Shown here in pieces: positions 26,944 through 35,505 of a DNA stretch of 64,000 nucleotides (the stretch's first letter is position 1; the number at the start of each line of letters is the position of its first letter). The translations under genes were made by a program, and so were the position numbers. The notes beneath the pieces were generated by a model. The model ran no database searches. It was not told the DNA's origin and worked only from the letters and a program-made list of their open reading frames with translations. This DNA comes from Thalassospira sp. HJ (lineage in GTDB: Bacteria; Pseudomonadota; Alphaproteobacteria; Rhodospirillales; Thalassospiraceae), in contig NZ_JYII01000010.1 in assembly GCF_000948415.1 (NCBI RefSeq), positions 620,001 through 684,000 on the forward strand, written 5' to 3'.

Positions 26944-27843
26944 CTACTGCTTCTTTGCGTCGTCACCCAGGAAGTCAACCAGACTGACCTGACCCGAACC
27001 ACGACGCAGCGGCTTGGGTTGACTTTCATCCGGGGCCCAGGCGGTCAGGTAGATTACCTGAAACTTGGCGTGGATGCGGCCATCTGCCCGCGCATGGCGT
27101 TCGTGATAGATGGCAGCGGCGCGGGCAAGGGTGCTGCGTTTGGTGAATTTCTTCGATCGCTTGGCGATCAGGTTACTTTCACCCATCCCCGAAAGATCGC
27201 GCATCAGTTTGAGCGCATCGGGATAGTCGATATAGATATCGTCGGCATCGACCACCGGCAGGGCAAAGCCACTACGCTGCAGGAGCGACCCGGCATCCTT
27301 CACATCAACAAACGGGGATACGCGCGGTGAGACACCACCTTCTTCTTCTGCCTCTGCCGTCATAAGCGCCTCGCGCAAGTCCTTGAGCGTTTCACCGCCC
27401 AGCAAGCAGGCCAGGAATAATCCATCGGGTTTCAATGCGCGGCGCGCCTGAAGTAACATGCCGGGCAGGTCATTGACCCAATGCAGGCTGAGGTTGGAGA
27501 TGATCAAATCAAGCGATCCTTCGGCGAAGGGCAGGAATTCCTCATCCGCCACCAGCGTGCCCTTGGCGTTATTGGCACGGGCTGCCTTGGCATAGCCGCT
27601 TGAAATGTCACTCTGATACAGGGTTTCTATGCCGCCGCGCTGGCCAATGATCTGGCCCAGCTCACCGCTATGGCAGCCAAGGTCGACGGCCAGCGGGAAT
27701 TTACGGGTAGTGTCATCAAGGCGATCGGCAAGCCGCTCAGCCGTTTCGGCAAACAGGAAGTTATAGTCCTGTGCCTTGGTCGCTGCACGGTCGCGGCGCA
27801 GTTTCAGGATGTCTCGATCAAAGACAGTGATCGGATCGGCCAT
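26944..27843 (-). CDS. class I SAM methyltransferase-like protein (BioC/NDUFAF5 type)
   Basis: A 299-residue Rossmann methyltransferase-like protein. Motif I is AVDLGCHSGELG; then LIISNLSLHWVNDLPGMLLQARRALKPDGLF follows as in BioC and NDUFAF5. In mitochondria NDUFAF5 hydroxylates an arginine of complex I, and alphaproteobacterial homologues of this shape are its likely relatives, so it need not act in biotin synthesis. ATG 27843 is chosen over one nine codons upstream. In related genomes such a gene often adjoins comF; here an insert of about 4 kb separates them. Confidence 0.85.
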   Translation of the reverse strand: MADPITVFDRDILKLRRDRAATKAQDYNFLFAETAERLADRLDDTTRKFPLAVDLGCHSGELGQIIGQRGGIETLYQSDISSGYAKAARANNAKGTLVADEEFLPFAEGSLDLIISNLSLHWVNDLPGMLLQARRALKPDGLFLACLLGGETLKDLREALMTAEAEEEGGVSPRVSPFVDVKDAGSLLQRSGFALPVVDADDIYIDYPDALKLMRDLSGMGESNLIAKRSKKFTKRSTLARAAAIYHERHARADGRIHAKFQVIYLTAWAPDESQPKPLRRGSGQVSLVDFLGDDAKKQ

Positions 27844-27944
27844 GAGGCGGGAAGCTCCGGCTAAAATCATTGTAATAGGTTATGACACTAGATAGAGCTT
27901 TGATCCCGCTGCTGCAATCGAAGAACCGCAAATCTGATCACAGT

Positions 27945-30050
27945 CTATATGGAGAGAACCAAAGGTGTGTGTCTCCCATCTTCCGGCTCTGCCGGTACGG
28001 CACAACAGATTAAAGCTTCGTCCACGCCAACATTTGCGCTTGGCCGGTTTTTATAGGTTACGCTACCTTGGGTAACTTTGGTTCGGCATGTGCCGCAGCT
28101 TCCGCCACGACAACTTGATTCAGGTGCAAGGCCCGCATCCTCGGCGAGTTCAAGCAACGTTTTGTTTGCATTCGGTTGCCAAACTGCGGAGGTGCTTGAT
28201 TGCGTGAATTCGACCGATATGGGCTTCGTACTGGCAACCGGCAGATCGGGAAGGCCATCGTCGTGATAGGGCGTGCGTGTCAGTGACGCCGGGCCAAATG
28301 CCTCTGCGTGAATACGGTTGTCGGCGATGTTCAAACCACGAAGGCCGTCATAAATGCCTTGCATAAAAGGAGGCGGGCCACACAGGTAAAAATCGAAATC
28401 GTCAAACGGCAATACCGCCCGCAACAATTTCATGTCGATAAACCCGGATGCGTCGTAATCCTTGCGCGGTGTCGCGCCATTGGTGTCGCGAAGAACGCGG
28501 ATGATACGAATGTTTCCTTGTGCCGCGTTAACGAGTTCTGTGATTTCATCGTCAAAAGCACGGTCAGAAATGTTGCGCGCAGCATAAAACAGCCAGATTG
28601 CGCGAAAATGACGTGTGCGCAACCCCTCATAAACAGCGTGACGTATCATGGATATCATGGGTGTGATACCAATGCCGCCAGCCATTAAAACCACTGGTCG
28701 TTCTTTCGCTGTTTTTAGGAAAAAGTCGCCGGAAGGAGCGCCTATCTCGATTGTATCGCCAACATTCAGTTTGTCATGCAGATGCCTTGATGCTTCACCT
28801 TCACGTTTCACGCTTATACGATATTTCTCATCAGATGGAGCGCTTGAAAGCGTATAGGTTCGCGATAATGGTTTGTCATGACCCTTCGGACTGACCCGGA
28901 TTGGCAGATGCTGGCCTGGCTGAAAGGACAGAGTGCCGTCCTGATCTGCAGGTTCCAGATGAAAGGACCGGATCAGATGGTTTTCCTGCGTGATTTGCGC
29001 AATTCGAAAGCAACGCCAAGCATTTCCAGCTTTACTGGCGGATAGTCTCCTTTCGGTACTTTCCCAATCACCGGTCAGAAGGCTGTTGGGGGATATGCTG
29101 TTTCCTGTTGTATGCCAACGAATTGGCAACGCAGCTTCCCGCCAGACCATTTTGCGTGGGAAAACCCGCCATAAGCGTTCAGCCCCCAAAAAGGCATCAA
29201 TTTCCGGGCCTTCGGTGATGACCTCTGCATCACCGGTTAGTTGTAGAAGATCACCATTGGCAAAATCGGTAAAGACCAACCCGGCCTTTGGGTTGGATAG
29301 AATGTTGCCCAATGTGTTGAAGAACAGGTTGCCTGCAAAATCGGGGATGGTCAGTGTTCCATGGGAATCAAGCCGGACAAAGCCCGGTTTTCCACCACGA
29401 TGGGACACGTCGATTTCGCGGGTTTTGCCATCACGGTCCACAAAGGTCGCAACGAAAAAAGTATCGGCCTTTGCGATCATATCGCGTGCCCGAGTCGTTA
29501 ATTTCGTCGATGTTTCAGGATGCAACGATTGAACCGTACAGGGATCGCCAACAAATTGAAAATTTCGCCGCCGGATATATTGAGGGCAATTGCCAAAACT
29601 GTGCCCGACGCGAATTGCAAACTGGTCATCGGATTGACGTATAATTTTGCCATTCAACCGATTGCGCCGTCGTGTGTGTAACTCGATCCCGATCATACCA
29701 ATGGCCTGACCATCTTCCATGCCGGTATCTGCTGGGTCGCTTGAGTCGCGGGGAAGTTTGACACTCAGGTGATTTGGGTCCTCTGAAATCAGAAAGCCGG
29801 GATGATTGGCGCGCAATGTTGCCCAGACATCATCATTTTCATCCACCGTGCCAAATACGGCAAAGGGAAGTTGTGGATAAAACTGACGATGTTGTTCGAT
29901 CAGGTGATCGCGTAATAAGCGTTTTCCGACATCCAGCATTTCTTTCCGCACACCGGCCAGTTCCTGCATGCGGATTTCACCCTGGTGCCAGGGGTCCTCT
30001 TCGTTACCTTCTGACGCAAATGTGGATGATGTTCTGACGGGCGTGTTCAT
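27945..30050 (-). CDS. three-domain oxidoreductase: PNPOx-like, FAD/NAD reductase, 2Fe-2S ferredoxin
   Basis: A fusion of about 701 residues. Residues about 1-330 form a pyridoxamine-phosphate-oxidase-like FMN-binding split barrel. About 340-590 form a ferredoxin-reductase unit with the FAD motif SRTYTLSSAP and the NAD site VVLMAGGIGITPM. About 610-701 form a plant-type 2Fe-2S domain (SSCRGGSCGTCRTK, then ICC). Electrons would pass from NAD(P)H through FAD to the cluster. The true substrate is unknown; related fusions are annotated only by domain. The ATG at 30050 is preferred; the frame is open a further 198 bases upstream. It heads the accessory insert, with GST and LysR genes beside it. 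Confidence 0.88.
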   Translation of the reverse strand: MNTPVRTSSTFASEGNEEDPWHQGEIRMQELAGVRKEMLDVGKRLLRDHLIEQHRQFYPQLPFAVFGTVDENDDVWATLRANHPGFLISEDPNHLSVKLPRDSSDPADTGMEDGQAIGMIGIELHTRRRNRLNGKIIRQSDDQFAIRVGHSFGNCPQYIRRRNFQFVGDPCTVQSLHPETSTKLTTRARDMIAKADTFFVATFVDRDGKTREIDVSHRGGKPGFVRLDSHGTLTIPDFAGNLFFNTLGNILSNPKAGLVFTDFANGDLLQLTGDAEVITEGPEIDAFLGAERLWRVFPRKMVWREAALPIRWHTTGNSISPNSLLTGDWESTERRLSASKAGNAWRCFRIAQITQENHLIRSFHLEPADQDGTLSFQPGQHLPIRVSPKGHDKPLSRTYTLSSAPSDEKYRISVKREGEASRHLHDKLNVGDTIEIGAPSGDFFLKTAKERPVVLMAGGIGITPMISMIRHAVYEGLRTRHFRAIWLFYAARNISDRAFDDEITELVNAAQGNIRIIRVLRDTNGATPRKDYDASGFIDMKLLRAVLPFDDFDFYLCGPPPFMQGIYDGLRGLNIADNRIHAEAFGPASLTRTPYHDDGLPDLPVASTKPISVEFTQSSTSAVWQPNANKTLLELAEDAGLAPESSCRGGSCGTCRTKVTQGSVTYKNRPSANVGVDEALICCAVPAEPEDGRHTPLVLSI

Positions 30051-30183
30051 TGTGGGCCTGCTTAGCATAAAAATTCTGATGGGCCGGTCTTTGTGTTTTG
30101 CAAAGGTCGCACGAAAAGGGTGAAATGGCGTCAATGACCGGCCCAATCCATCATCATGGTCTGTCACAGTTCGTGACGGTGTG

Positions 30184-30801
30184 TCATGAAGCGACGCGAA
30201 GTCCGGCGTTCGTTTGTTCAAAGGGAACAAAACCCGGTAATGCCTCAATGCGAGTCAGCCAGCGGCGTACATTCGCATACGGTGAAAGGTCGACATTGCC
30301 TTCTGGCGCGTTAGCGATATAGCTGTAAAGCGCGATGTCGGCGACAGTCGGGTGTGCAAGTGCGATCCAGTCATTCGCCGACAGTCGATCCTCGATCAAT
30401 TTTAGGATGCCATGTGCACGCTCGATTACTTCGTCTGCATCAAATGGAACGTCGAATACCGTTAGAAGACGTGCAGCGCAGGGACCATAAGCGATCTGAC
30501 CCGCTGCGACCGAAAGCCACTGCTGAACTTTTGCCGCATCTTCGGAGTTTTCGGGAAGCCATTCGGTGGCCCCAACTTTTTTTGCAGCATAAACCATGAT
30601 CGCGATGGAATCAGAGATGACAAAATCCCCGTCTTCAAGAACAGGAACCTGACCGAACGGGTTCAGTTTGAGAAATTCAGGGGATTTATTTGCGCCATTG
30701 GCAAAATCGACATTGATGATCTCGTGATCAATGCCAAGAAGGCTCAGGAACAAATGAGCGCGATGGGCATGTCCGGAAAGTGAAAAATAATGCAGCTTCA
30801 T
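30184..30801 (-). CDS. glutathione S-transferase
   Basis: A 205-residue cytosolic GST. The thioredoxin-like N-terminal half has [20 protein letters not shown] and the cis-proline motif [16 protein letters not shown], which binds glutathione; the rest is the helical C-terminal domain with the N-capping motif [12 protein letters not shown]. The ATG at 30801 follows GGAGG; the frame is open much further upstream, but that part overlaps the divergent LysR gene's promoter. It probably shares a transcript with the three-domain oxidoreductase and is likely regulated by the LysR next to it. The substrate is unknown. Confidence 0.92.
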   Translation of the reverse strand: MKLHYFSLSGHAHRAHLFLSLLGIDHEIINVDFANGANKSPEFLKLNPFGQVPVLEDGDFVISDSIAIMVYAAKKVGATEWLPENSEDAAKVQQWLSVAAGQIAYGPCAARLLTVFDVPFDADEVIERAHGILKLIEDRLSANDWIALAHPTVADIALYSYIANAPEGNVDLSPYANVRRWLTRIEALPGFVPFEQTNAGLRVAS

Positions 30802-30898
30802 TAAGACGTCCTCCGTTTGGGCGTTCACATGGGATGAACGGGAGGGGGTAGTATGATTGTTTCTTTTCGAGGGTAGAATTATCTTTATTTGGAATTTA

Positions 30899-30919
30899 CT
30901 ATTTCTATAAGTGGAATAG
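30899..30919. promoter_or_regulatory. inverted repeat, possible LysR operator
   Basis: CTATT at 30899-30903 and AATAG at 30915-30919 form an inverted repeat that extends to 6 of 7 pairs. It sits in an AT-rich patch just before the LysR start, between divergent GST and LysR genes. This is the usual place for autoregulation, but binding is inferred. Confidence 0.4.
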
Positions 30920-30933
30920 TTAAGGGCTGTGTG

Positions 30934-31848
30934 ATGGATCGTTTTCAGGCGATGAATGTCTTTGTGCATGTGGTAGAAGCACGCAGCTTTGCCGCTGCAG
31001 CCAGGGAGTTGCGACAAAGTCCACCGGCTGTCACAAGGGCCGTTGCGTTTCTTGAGGACATGATAGGCGCGCGGCTTTTAATTCGTACAACCCGGTCTGT
31101 CACACTGACGGAAACCGGTGCGCGCTATTACACTGATTGCAAGCGGCTGCTTGCCGATCTGCACGAAGCCGAAGCTGCAGCAGGTGGGGCTTATGCCAAG
31201 CCAAGCGGAATGCTGACCATCACCGCGCCGGTTCAGTTCGGGCAGATGCATGTCGCACCAATTGTTGGTCAGTATCTGGATCAATATCCTGACATACGCG
31301 CACGTCTTCTGCTTTTTGATCGTTTCGTCAATATCGTAGAAGAAGGCATCGACCTTGCCGTGCGAATTGGCCACCTTTCTGACTCATCGCTCACCGCGAT
31401 CAAGGTCGGGCAGGTGCAACCGCTTGTTTGTGCGTCACCGGCTTATCTGGTGGGTCAGGGCTGGCCGGAAACGCCCGCTGATTTATCTGATCACAAAATC
31501 ATATCGACGATCGGTTCCTCGGCACGGCTTGACTGGCAATTCAAGCCGACACGTGCAGGAGGCAAGACGGTGCAGTTTTCGCCAAATGCCCGCTGGGAAA
31601 CCAATTCGATTGAGGCCGCACGTAATGCGGCCATTGATGGTTGGGGGATTACCCGCATTCTATCCTATCAGGCAGCTCCCTATATTGCATCGGGGCAGCT
31701 TTGCTCTGTGCTTGATGATTATGCCCCCGTCCCGGTGCCGGTGCATCTGGTCTATCCAGAAGGCAAAACGGCCCCGGCGAAGGTGAGATACTTTGTCGAT
31801 CTTGCTGTTGCGGAGCTGAGGTCGAATGTGTTGTTTGATTTCCAATAA
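30934..31848 (+). CDS. LysR-type regulator, CrgA/DmlR-like
   Basis: A 304-residue LysR protein. The DNA-binding domain is [19 protein letters not shown] followed by the recognition-helix region [21 protein letters not shown]; the effector domain includes [21 protein letters not shown], typical of the CrgA/DmlR branch. ATG 30934 follows AAGGG; an in-frame start at 30889 would cover the palindrome. It diverges from the GST gene and probably controls GST and the three-domain oxidoreductase, perhaps in response to a reactive or aromatic compound. Confidence 0.92.
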   Translation: MDRFQAMNVFVHVVEARSFAAAARELRQSPPAVTRAVAFLEDMIGARLLIRTTRSVTLTETGARYYTDCKRLLADLHEAEAAAGGAYAKPSGMLTITAPVQFGQMHVAPIVGQYLDQYPDIRARLLLFDRFVNIVEEGIDLAVRIGHLSDSSLTAIKVGQVQPLVCASPAYLVGQGWPETPADLSDHKIISTIGSSARLDWQFKPTRAGGKTVQFSPNARWETNSIEAARNAAIDGWGITRILSYQAAPYIASGQLCSVLDDYAPVPVPVHLVYPEGKTAPAKVRYFVDLAVAELRSNVLFDFQ

Positions 31849-31908
31849 TTCATTCCTTGTCTGTGTTATGCTGAGCCATCCGTGAGGTGATTGTGGATCG
31901 TATCGCAG

Positions 31909-32661
31909 ATGATCGAGTGGGCACGCACTGTTGCAACCATGGGCATCAACGCCATCCTGCCGCCGCGGTGTGGGGGCTGTGGCGATGTGACCGATACGAC
32001 CCATGCGGTCTGTGCTGATTGCTGGGCGGGGTTAAGGTTTATCTCTGCCCCGCAATGTGCCTGTTGCGGATATCCGTTCGAGCTTGATGTGACAGATAGT
32101 AGTCATGGCGAGCAGATGCTATGCGCGGCATGCCTGCAGAAGAAACCTGCCTTTGATCAGGCCCGTGCGGCACTGGTTTATGATGATCACAGCCGGGAAT
32201 ATCTTCTGCGCTTCAAACATGCTGACCGGGGTGATCTGACACCGCTTTTGGCGCGCTGGGTATATCAGGCGGGCAAGGGCATTTGGGATCAGGCCGATCT
32301 GATCGTGCCGGTGCCGCTACATCGCAAACGGTTGCTCAAACGGCGCTATAACCAGTCCGGGCTTCTGGCGGCAAAGCTGTCACGCATGACCGGTGTGCCC
32401 TGGGATGGGCTGGTTTTAAGGCGTGCCCGCAATACCCGAAGTCTTGGCGGTCTTGGTCCGTCTTCACGCAAACGCGAAGTTGGCGGGGCGTTTGAGGTGG
32501 ATGAGGTGCGTGTTGACAAATGCAATCTTGCCGGGGCACGGGTTGTGCTGATTGACGATGTGTTGACCACCGGGGCGACGGCCAATGCCTGTGTTCGGGC
32601 GTTGAAGCGATCAGGCGCCATGCACGTATCTGTGATCACAGTTGCACGTGTCGTGCGATGA
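31909..32661 (+). CDS. comF: ComF-family phosphoribosyltransferase-like protein
   Basis: About 250 residues. The N-terminal half holds zinc-finger-like cysteine pairs (CGGCGD, CADCW, CACCGYPF, CAACLQ), and the C-terminal half is a phosphoribosyltransferase fold with the PRPP loop VVLIDDVLTTGATANAC. ComF is needed for DNA uptake in naturally competent bacteria, but homologues are widespread and no other competence gene is seen here. The start is unclear: a TTG at 31891 is close behind GAGGTGA, while ATG 31909 lacks a strong ribosome site. It precedes grxC, the usual alphaproteobacterial order. Confidence 0.9.
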   Translation: MIEWARTVATMGINAILPPRCGGCGDVTDTTHAVCADCWAGLRFISAPQCACCGYPFELDVTDSSHGEQMLCAACLQKKPAFDQARAALVYDDHSREYLLRFKHADRGDLTPLLARWVYQAGKGIWDQADLIVPVPLHRKRLLKRRYNQSGLLAAKLSRMTGVPWDGLVLRRARNTRSLGGLGPSSRKREVGGAFEVDEVRVDKCNLAGARVVLIDDVLTTGATANACVRALKRSGAMHVSVITVARVVR

Positions 32662-32699
32662 CGCGCTGCAAGATTTCTGTTATATACCCTTCATCTGAA

Positions 32700-32861
32700 T
32701 AGGGTCAGGACCTACTAATTTGGTTCGAATGGCAGGGCTTATATTTGCGAACTCCTGCGTCAAATCCCTTGAGCGGGATGCCGACCCGCTCAGCGGGCTT
32801 TTTCTTGGATTTCACAAATATAAGCCCTGCCATTCGAACCAAATTAGTAGGTCCTGACCCT
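32700..32861. repeat. palindromic element, short copy 4 with perfect 47-base arms
   Basis: Arms 32701-32747 and 32815-32861 are perfect inverted repeats, separated by 67 bases that contain the second-arm hairpin (GCGGG/CCCGC). The element has the same AGGGTCAGGAC terminus, AATGG/CCATT stem base and second arm as copy 3, but the first arm and the GATCCG linker are missing. It lies between comF and grxC. Absence of mismatches suggests that it is young or kept by correction. Confidence 0.95.
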
Positions 32862-32946
32862 TAATTCCGCACCGTATCAGACGCGGCGAACCCGATGTTT
32901 CGGGGCATCAGCGATGATCGGTTGCCAAAGAAAGGATGAGTGCCAC

Positions 32947-33204
32947 ATGGCAAAAGTTGAAGTGTATGCCACCGAATGGTGCCCGTATTGCAAGCGTGCG
33001 CGCAAGCTGCTGGAAGAAAAGGGTGCCAAATACCAGTTGATCGACGTGATGATGGAACCGCGTCGTAAAAAGGAAATGATGGATCGCGCCAATGGCAAGC
33101 ACACTGTGCCGCAGATCTTCATCAATGACGAACATATTGGCGGCTGTGACGAGCTGATGGCGCTCGAAGCGGCTGACAAACTTGAAGCCAAGCTGTCTGC
33201 CTGA
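32947..33204 (+). CDS. grxC: glutaredoxin 3
   Basis: An 85-residue dithiol glutaredoxin. The active site is C12-P-Y-C15, and the glutathione-binding TVPQIFIN and GGCDEL motifs follow. It reduces disulfides and glutathione adducts in the cytoplasm. ATG 32947 (after AAGGATG) gives the family's usual length; an in-frame start 11 codons upstream does not. It lies downstream of comF with the short palindromic element between them, and ends in a strong terminator. Confidence 0.96.
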   Translation: MAKVEVYATEWCPYCKRARKLLEEKGAKYQLIDVMMEPRRKKEMMDRANGKHTVPQIFINDEHIGGCDELMALEAADKLEAKLSA

Positions 33205-33238
33205 TAATTCTCTGATCGGCTTATGGCAATAGTCATAC

Positions 33239-33267
33239 AAAACCCCGGCCAGTTTGGCCGGGGTTTT
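33239..33267. terminator. bidirectional intrinsic terminator after grxC
   Basis: AAAACCCCGGCCA 33239-33251 pairs perfectly with TGGCCGGGGTTTT 33255-33267, between convergent genes. Confidence 0.92.
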
Positions 33268-33289
33268 TATTTGGTCTGATGATTGGGTT

Positions 33290-34627
33290 TTAGCCGAAGG
33301 TGGCTTCCATTTCCTTGCGGAATGCAATCGCCGGGTCCTTGATATCAAATTCGACATCATCCCAGGTCAGTGTCTGATCCATCGCCACCGGACGTTTGAT
33401 CTTGAGGTGATGGGCAAGCCCGATCGGCAGCGCATTGCGCGATTTTGATGTCTGGGCCGGTGTCAGTTTGCCATAGACCGTATAGCCACCTTCACCATCG
33501 AGCATCTCACCGGGTTTGAGATCACGCTTGGCCGTCGCGACAGCATCGCCCGACCATGCGCGCGATGTGCCGGTCGCTTCACCACGAAGGGCGGCAGAGG
33601 CGACCGATATGCCAAGCTCCAACCCGATCAGGTGATAGGGTTTATACATGGTGGAATATTGCCCGCTTGGATCGGTCAGAAGGCCATATTCGTTAAAGCA
33701 GCGCGCGACATAGTCACTGGGGGCTTCGAACGTGACATAAACACCCCAGCGCAGATCACGAAATACCGGGCGGGTATCACGTTCAAGGCTTGAAACCACT
33801 TCGACCGTGCCTTTGCGATCAAGGATCCCGCCACTTCCACGCGGGCACAAAAGACGCGGTAGATCATCCACCCCGCAGGCCGGGAATTGCAGCCCGCAAT
33901 CCTGTGGGACCAGATCACAGGCATTGGACACCGCTGCCATTTCAATGGCGGATTTGGTGCCATCAAGGAAGCTGTTGAAAATCTGTGGGTTCATGCCGCC
34001 AGCCTTGGCCTGTTCGGGTGTCAGGCCATAGTGATGCCAGACGTCATCAGGCGTGACATGATGGTAAATCGGAAGATATTTCGTGCCCTTGCCCGCACAG
34101 GTCACAGGCAAACCAATCGCACGCGCCCAATCAACCATTTCCGAAATCAGGGCCGGTTGATCGCCATAGGCCATGGAATAGACAAGGCCGGCGGCCTCGG
34201 CCCGTTTGGCAAGCAAGGGACCGGCAAGCACATCGGCCTCGACATTGACCATGACGATATGGCGACCATGTTCGATGGCCTTAAGGGCAAACCGAATACC
34301 GGCTGCGGGGCTTCCGGTGGCATCAATGATGACTTCAAGCCCGTCAGCCGCGATCAGGGCATCGGCATCTTCGGTAATCCAGGTGGTGCCATCCTTATAG
34401 GCCGATGCGCTGTCCTTGGCGGTGAACTGATCATCGGACCAGCCCACACGGCGCAAGGCCGCCTTGGCACGGTCGATGCTGAGATCCGCAATGCCCAGAA
34501 CGTGATAGCCCGGATGGTGTCCGGCCTGACTTAAAAACATCGAGCCGAATTTGCCGGCACCGATGATGCCAACCCGTACAGGGTTGCCATCATCTGCCCG
34601 TTTACGCAGTTTTGCGTCGAGATTCAT
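33290..34627 (-). CDS. NAD(P)-dependent oxidoreductase with SAF domain (homoserine dehydrogenase-like)
   Basis: A 445-residue protein. The N-terminal Rossmann domain has VRVGIIGAGKFGSMF and a dehydrogenase-type core (IIDATGSPAAG); the C-terminal region resembles an SAF domain, as in sialic-acid synthase and antifreeze proteins. Such proteins are often labelled homoserine-dehydrogenase-like, but the substrate is not established. It follows the dioxygenase gene by 20 bases on the same strand and ends at the grxC terminator. With the GntR regulator they form a small catabolic cassette. It probably oxidises a hydroxy acid or aldehyde made by the dioxygenase, which is inference. Confidence 0.82.
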   Translation of the reverse strand: MNLDAKLRKRADDGNPVRVGIIGAGKFGSMFLSQAGHHPGYHVLGIADLSIDRAKAALRRVGWSDDQFTAKDSASAYKDGTTWITEDADALIAADGLEVIIDATGSPAAGIRFALKAIEHGRHIVMVNVEADVLAGPLLAKRAEAAGLVYSMAYGDQPALISEMVDWARAIGLPVTCAGKGTKYLPIYHHVTPDDVWHHYGLTPEQAKAGGMNPQIFNSFLDGTKSAIEMAAVSNACDLVPQDCGLQFPACGVDDLPRLLCPRGSGGILDRKGTVEVVSSLERDTRPVFRDLRWGVYVTFEAPSDYVARCFNEYGLLTDPSGQYSTMYKPYHLIGLELGISVASAALRGEATGTSRAWSGDAVATAKRDLKPGEMLDGEGGYTVYGKLTPAQTSKSRNALPIGLAHHLKIKRPVAMDQTLTWDDVEFDIKDPAIAFRKEMEATFG

Positions 34628-34647
34628 CTTGTTCTCCAGAAGCCGTA

Positions 34648-35442
34648 TCAGGCGGCAGGGCGCTTTGCGACCAGCTCATCAAGGCAGTTATCTGCAAGCG
34701 GTTCAATCGGGGTGAAATCGCGGTGCGCGATCCACGGTTTGCGGTTGAACGCACGGATGTGGTTGGAAACCGCACACAGGCTGAGATAGACAATCGTGCG
34801 ATCAAACGGGCTGATGTTCGGTGGGCTGGCATGCACCAGATTGCCATGGAACATCACAACCGAACCGGCCGGGCCAATCGGGGCTTCGCACCCGCCGTCG
34901 GCTGCGAGCTTGCTGACCGTTTCACGATCCAGCGTCCAGAGCGGATAGGACGTGGTTTCAAGATCATGACCAGCCTGAAGCACGCCTGCCTTGTGGCTTT
35001 TGGGAATAAACAGCAACGGACCATTGGCCGGTGTTACGTCTTCAAGGAAGAGTGCGATGTTGAAAGCGCGCGGTTCGGGCATTTCATCGTCGCGCTGCCA
35101 GGTGCCGTAATCCTGATGCCATTGCCAGACCGCGCCATCAAAGGCCGCTTTGGCGTTGATCTTGTATTGATGCATGTAGACCTGTTCTTCGAGATATTGA
35201 ACAACAGGTTCGATCAGGCGGGGATGGGCACCGAGCCGGCGGTGGGCTTCGTTATAGGTATGCGCGGCAAAGGCTGTGCGCGCGACACCGGATTTTTCGC
35301 GCCAGACCTCTTCGCGGTCAGAGGCATAGATATTCTTGGCTTCGGAAAGAAGCAGGGCTGCTTCGTCGCGTGAAAACAATTCGGGCAGAAAGACAAAGCC
35401 GTCTTCGCGGAACTTCTCGAGTTCAGACTCACTCAGTTTCAT
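34648..35442 (-). CDS. phytanoyl-CoA dioxygenase-family (PhyH) Fe(II)/2-oxoglutarate hydroxylase
   Basis: A 264-residue member of the PhyH family. The metal-binding H-x-D is in QWHQDYGTW, and the distal histidine and 2-oxoglutarate arginine are in the MFHGNLVHAS and FDRTIVYLSL region. The segment VTPANGPLLFIPKSHK is typical of the EctD/PhnY-like branch, which hydroxylates small molecules. ATG 35442 follows GGAGGAAAC. It is the upstream gene of the cassette, just downstream of the GntR gene. The substrate is unknown; small amino- or phosphono-compounds are possible. Confidence 0.87.
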   Translation of the reverse strand: MKLSESELEKFREDGFVFLPELFSRDEAALLLSEAKNIYASDREEVWREKSGVARTAFAAHTYNEAHRRLGAHPRLIEPVVQYLEEQVYMHQYKINAKAAFDGAVWQWHQDYGTWQRDDEMPEPRAFNIALFLEDVTPANGPLLFIPKSHKAGVLQAGHDLETTSYPLWTLDRETVSKLAADGGCEAPIGPAGSVVMFHGNLVHASPPNISPFDRTIVYLSLCAVSNHIRAFNRKPWIAHRDFTPIEPLADNCLDELVAKRPAA

Positions 35443-35505
35443 GATGTTTCCTCCACACCGCACATTTTTGTTTGTTCTGTTGCGGCTGATGCCCTTTGCG
35501 GGCGG

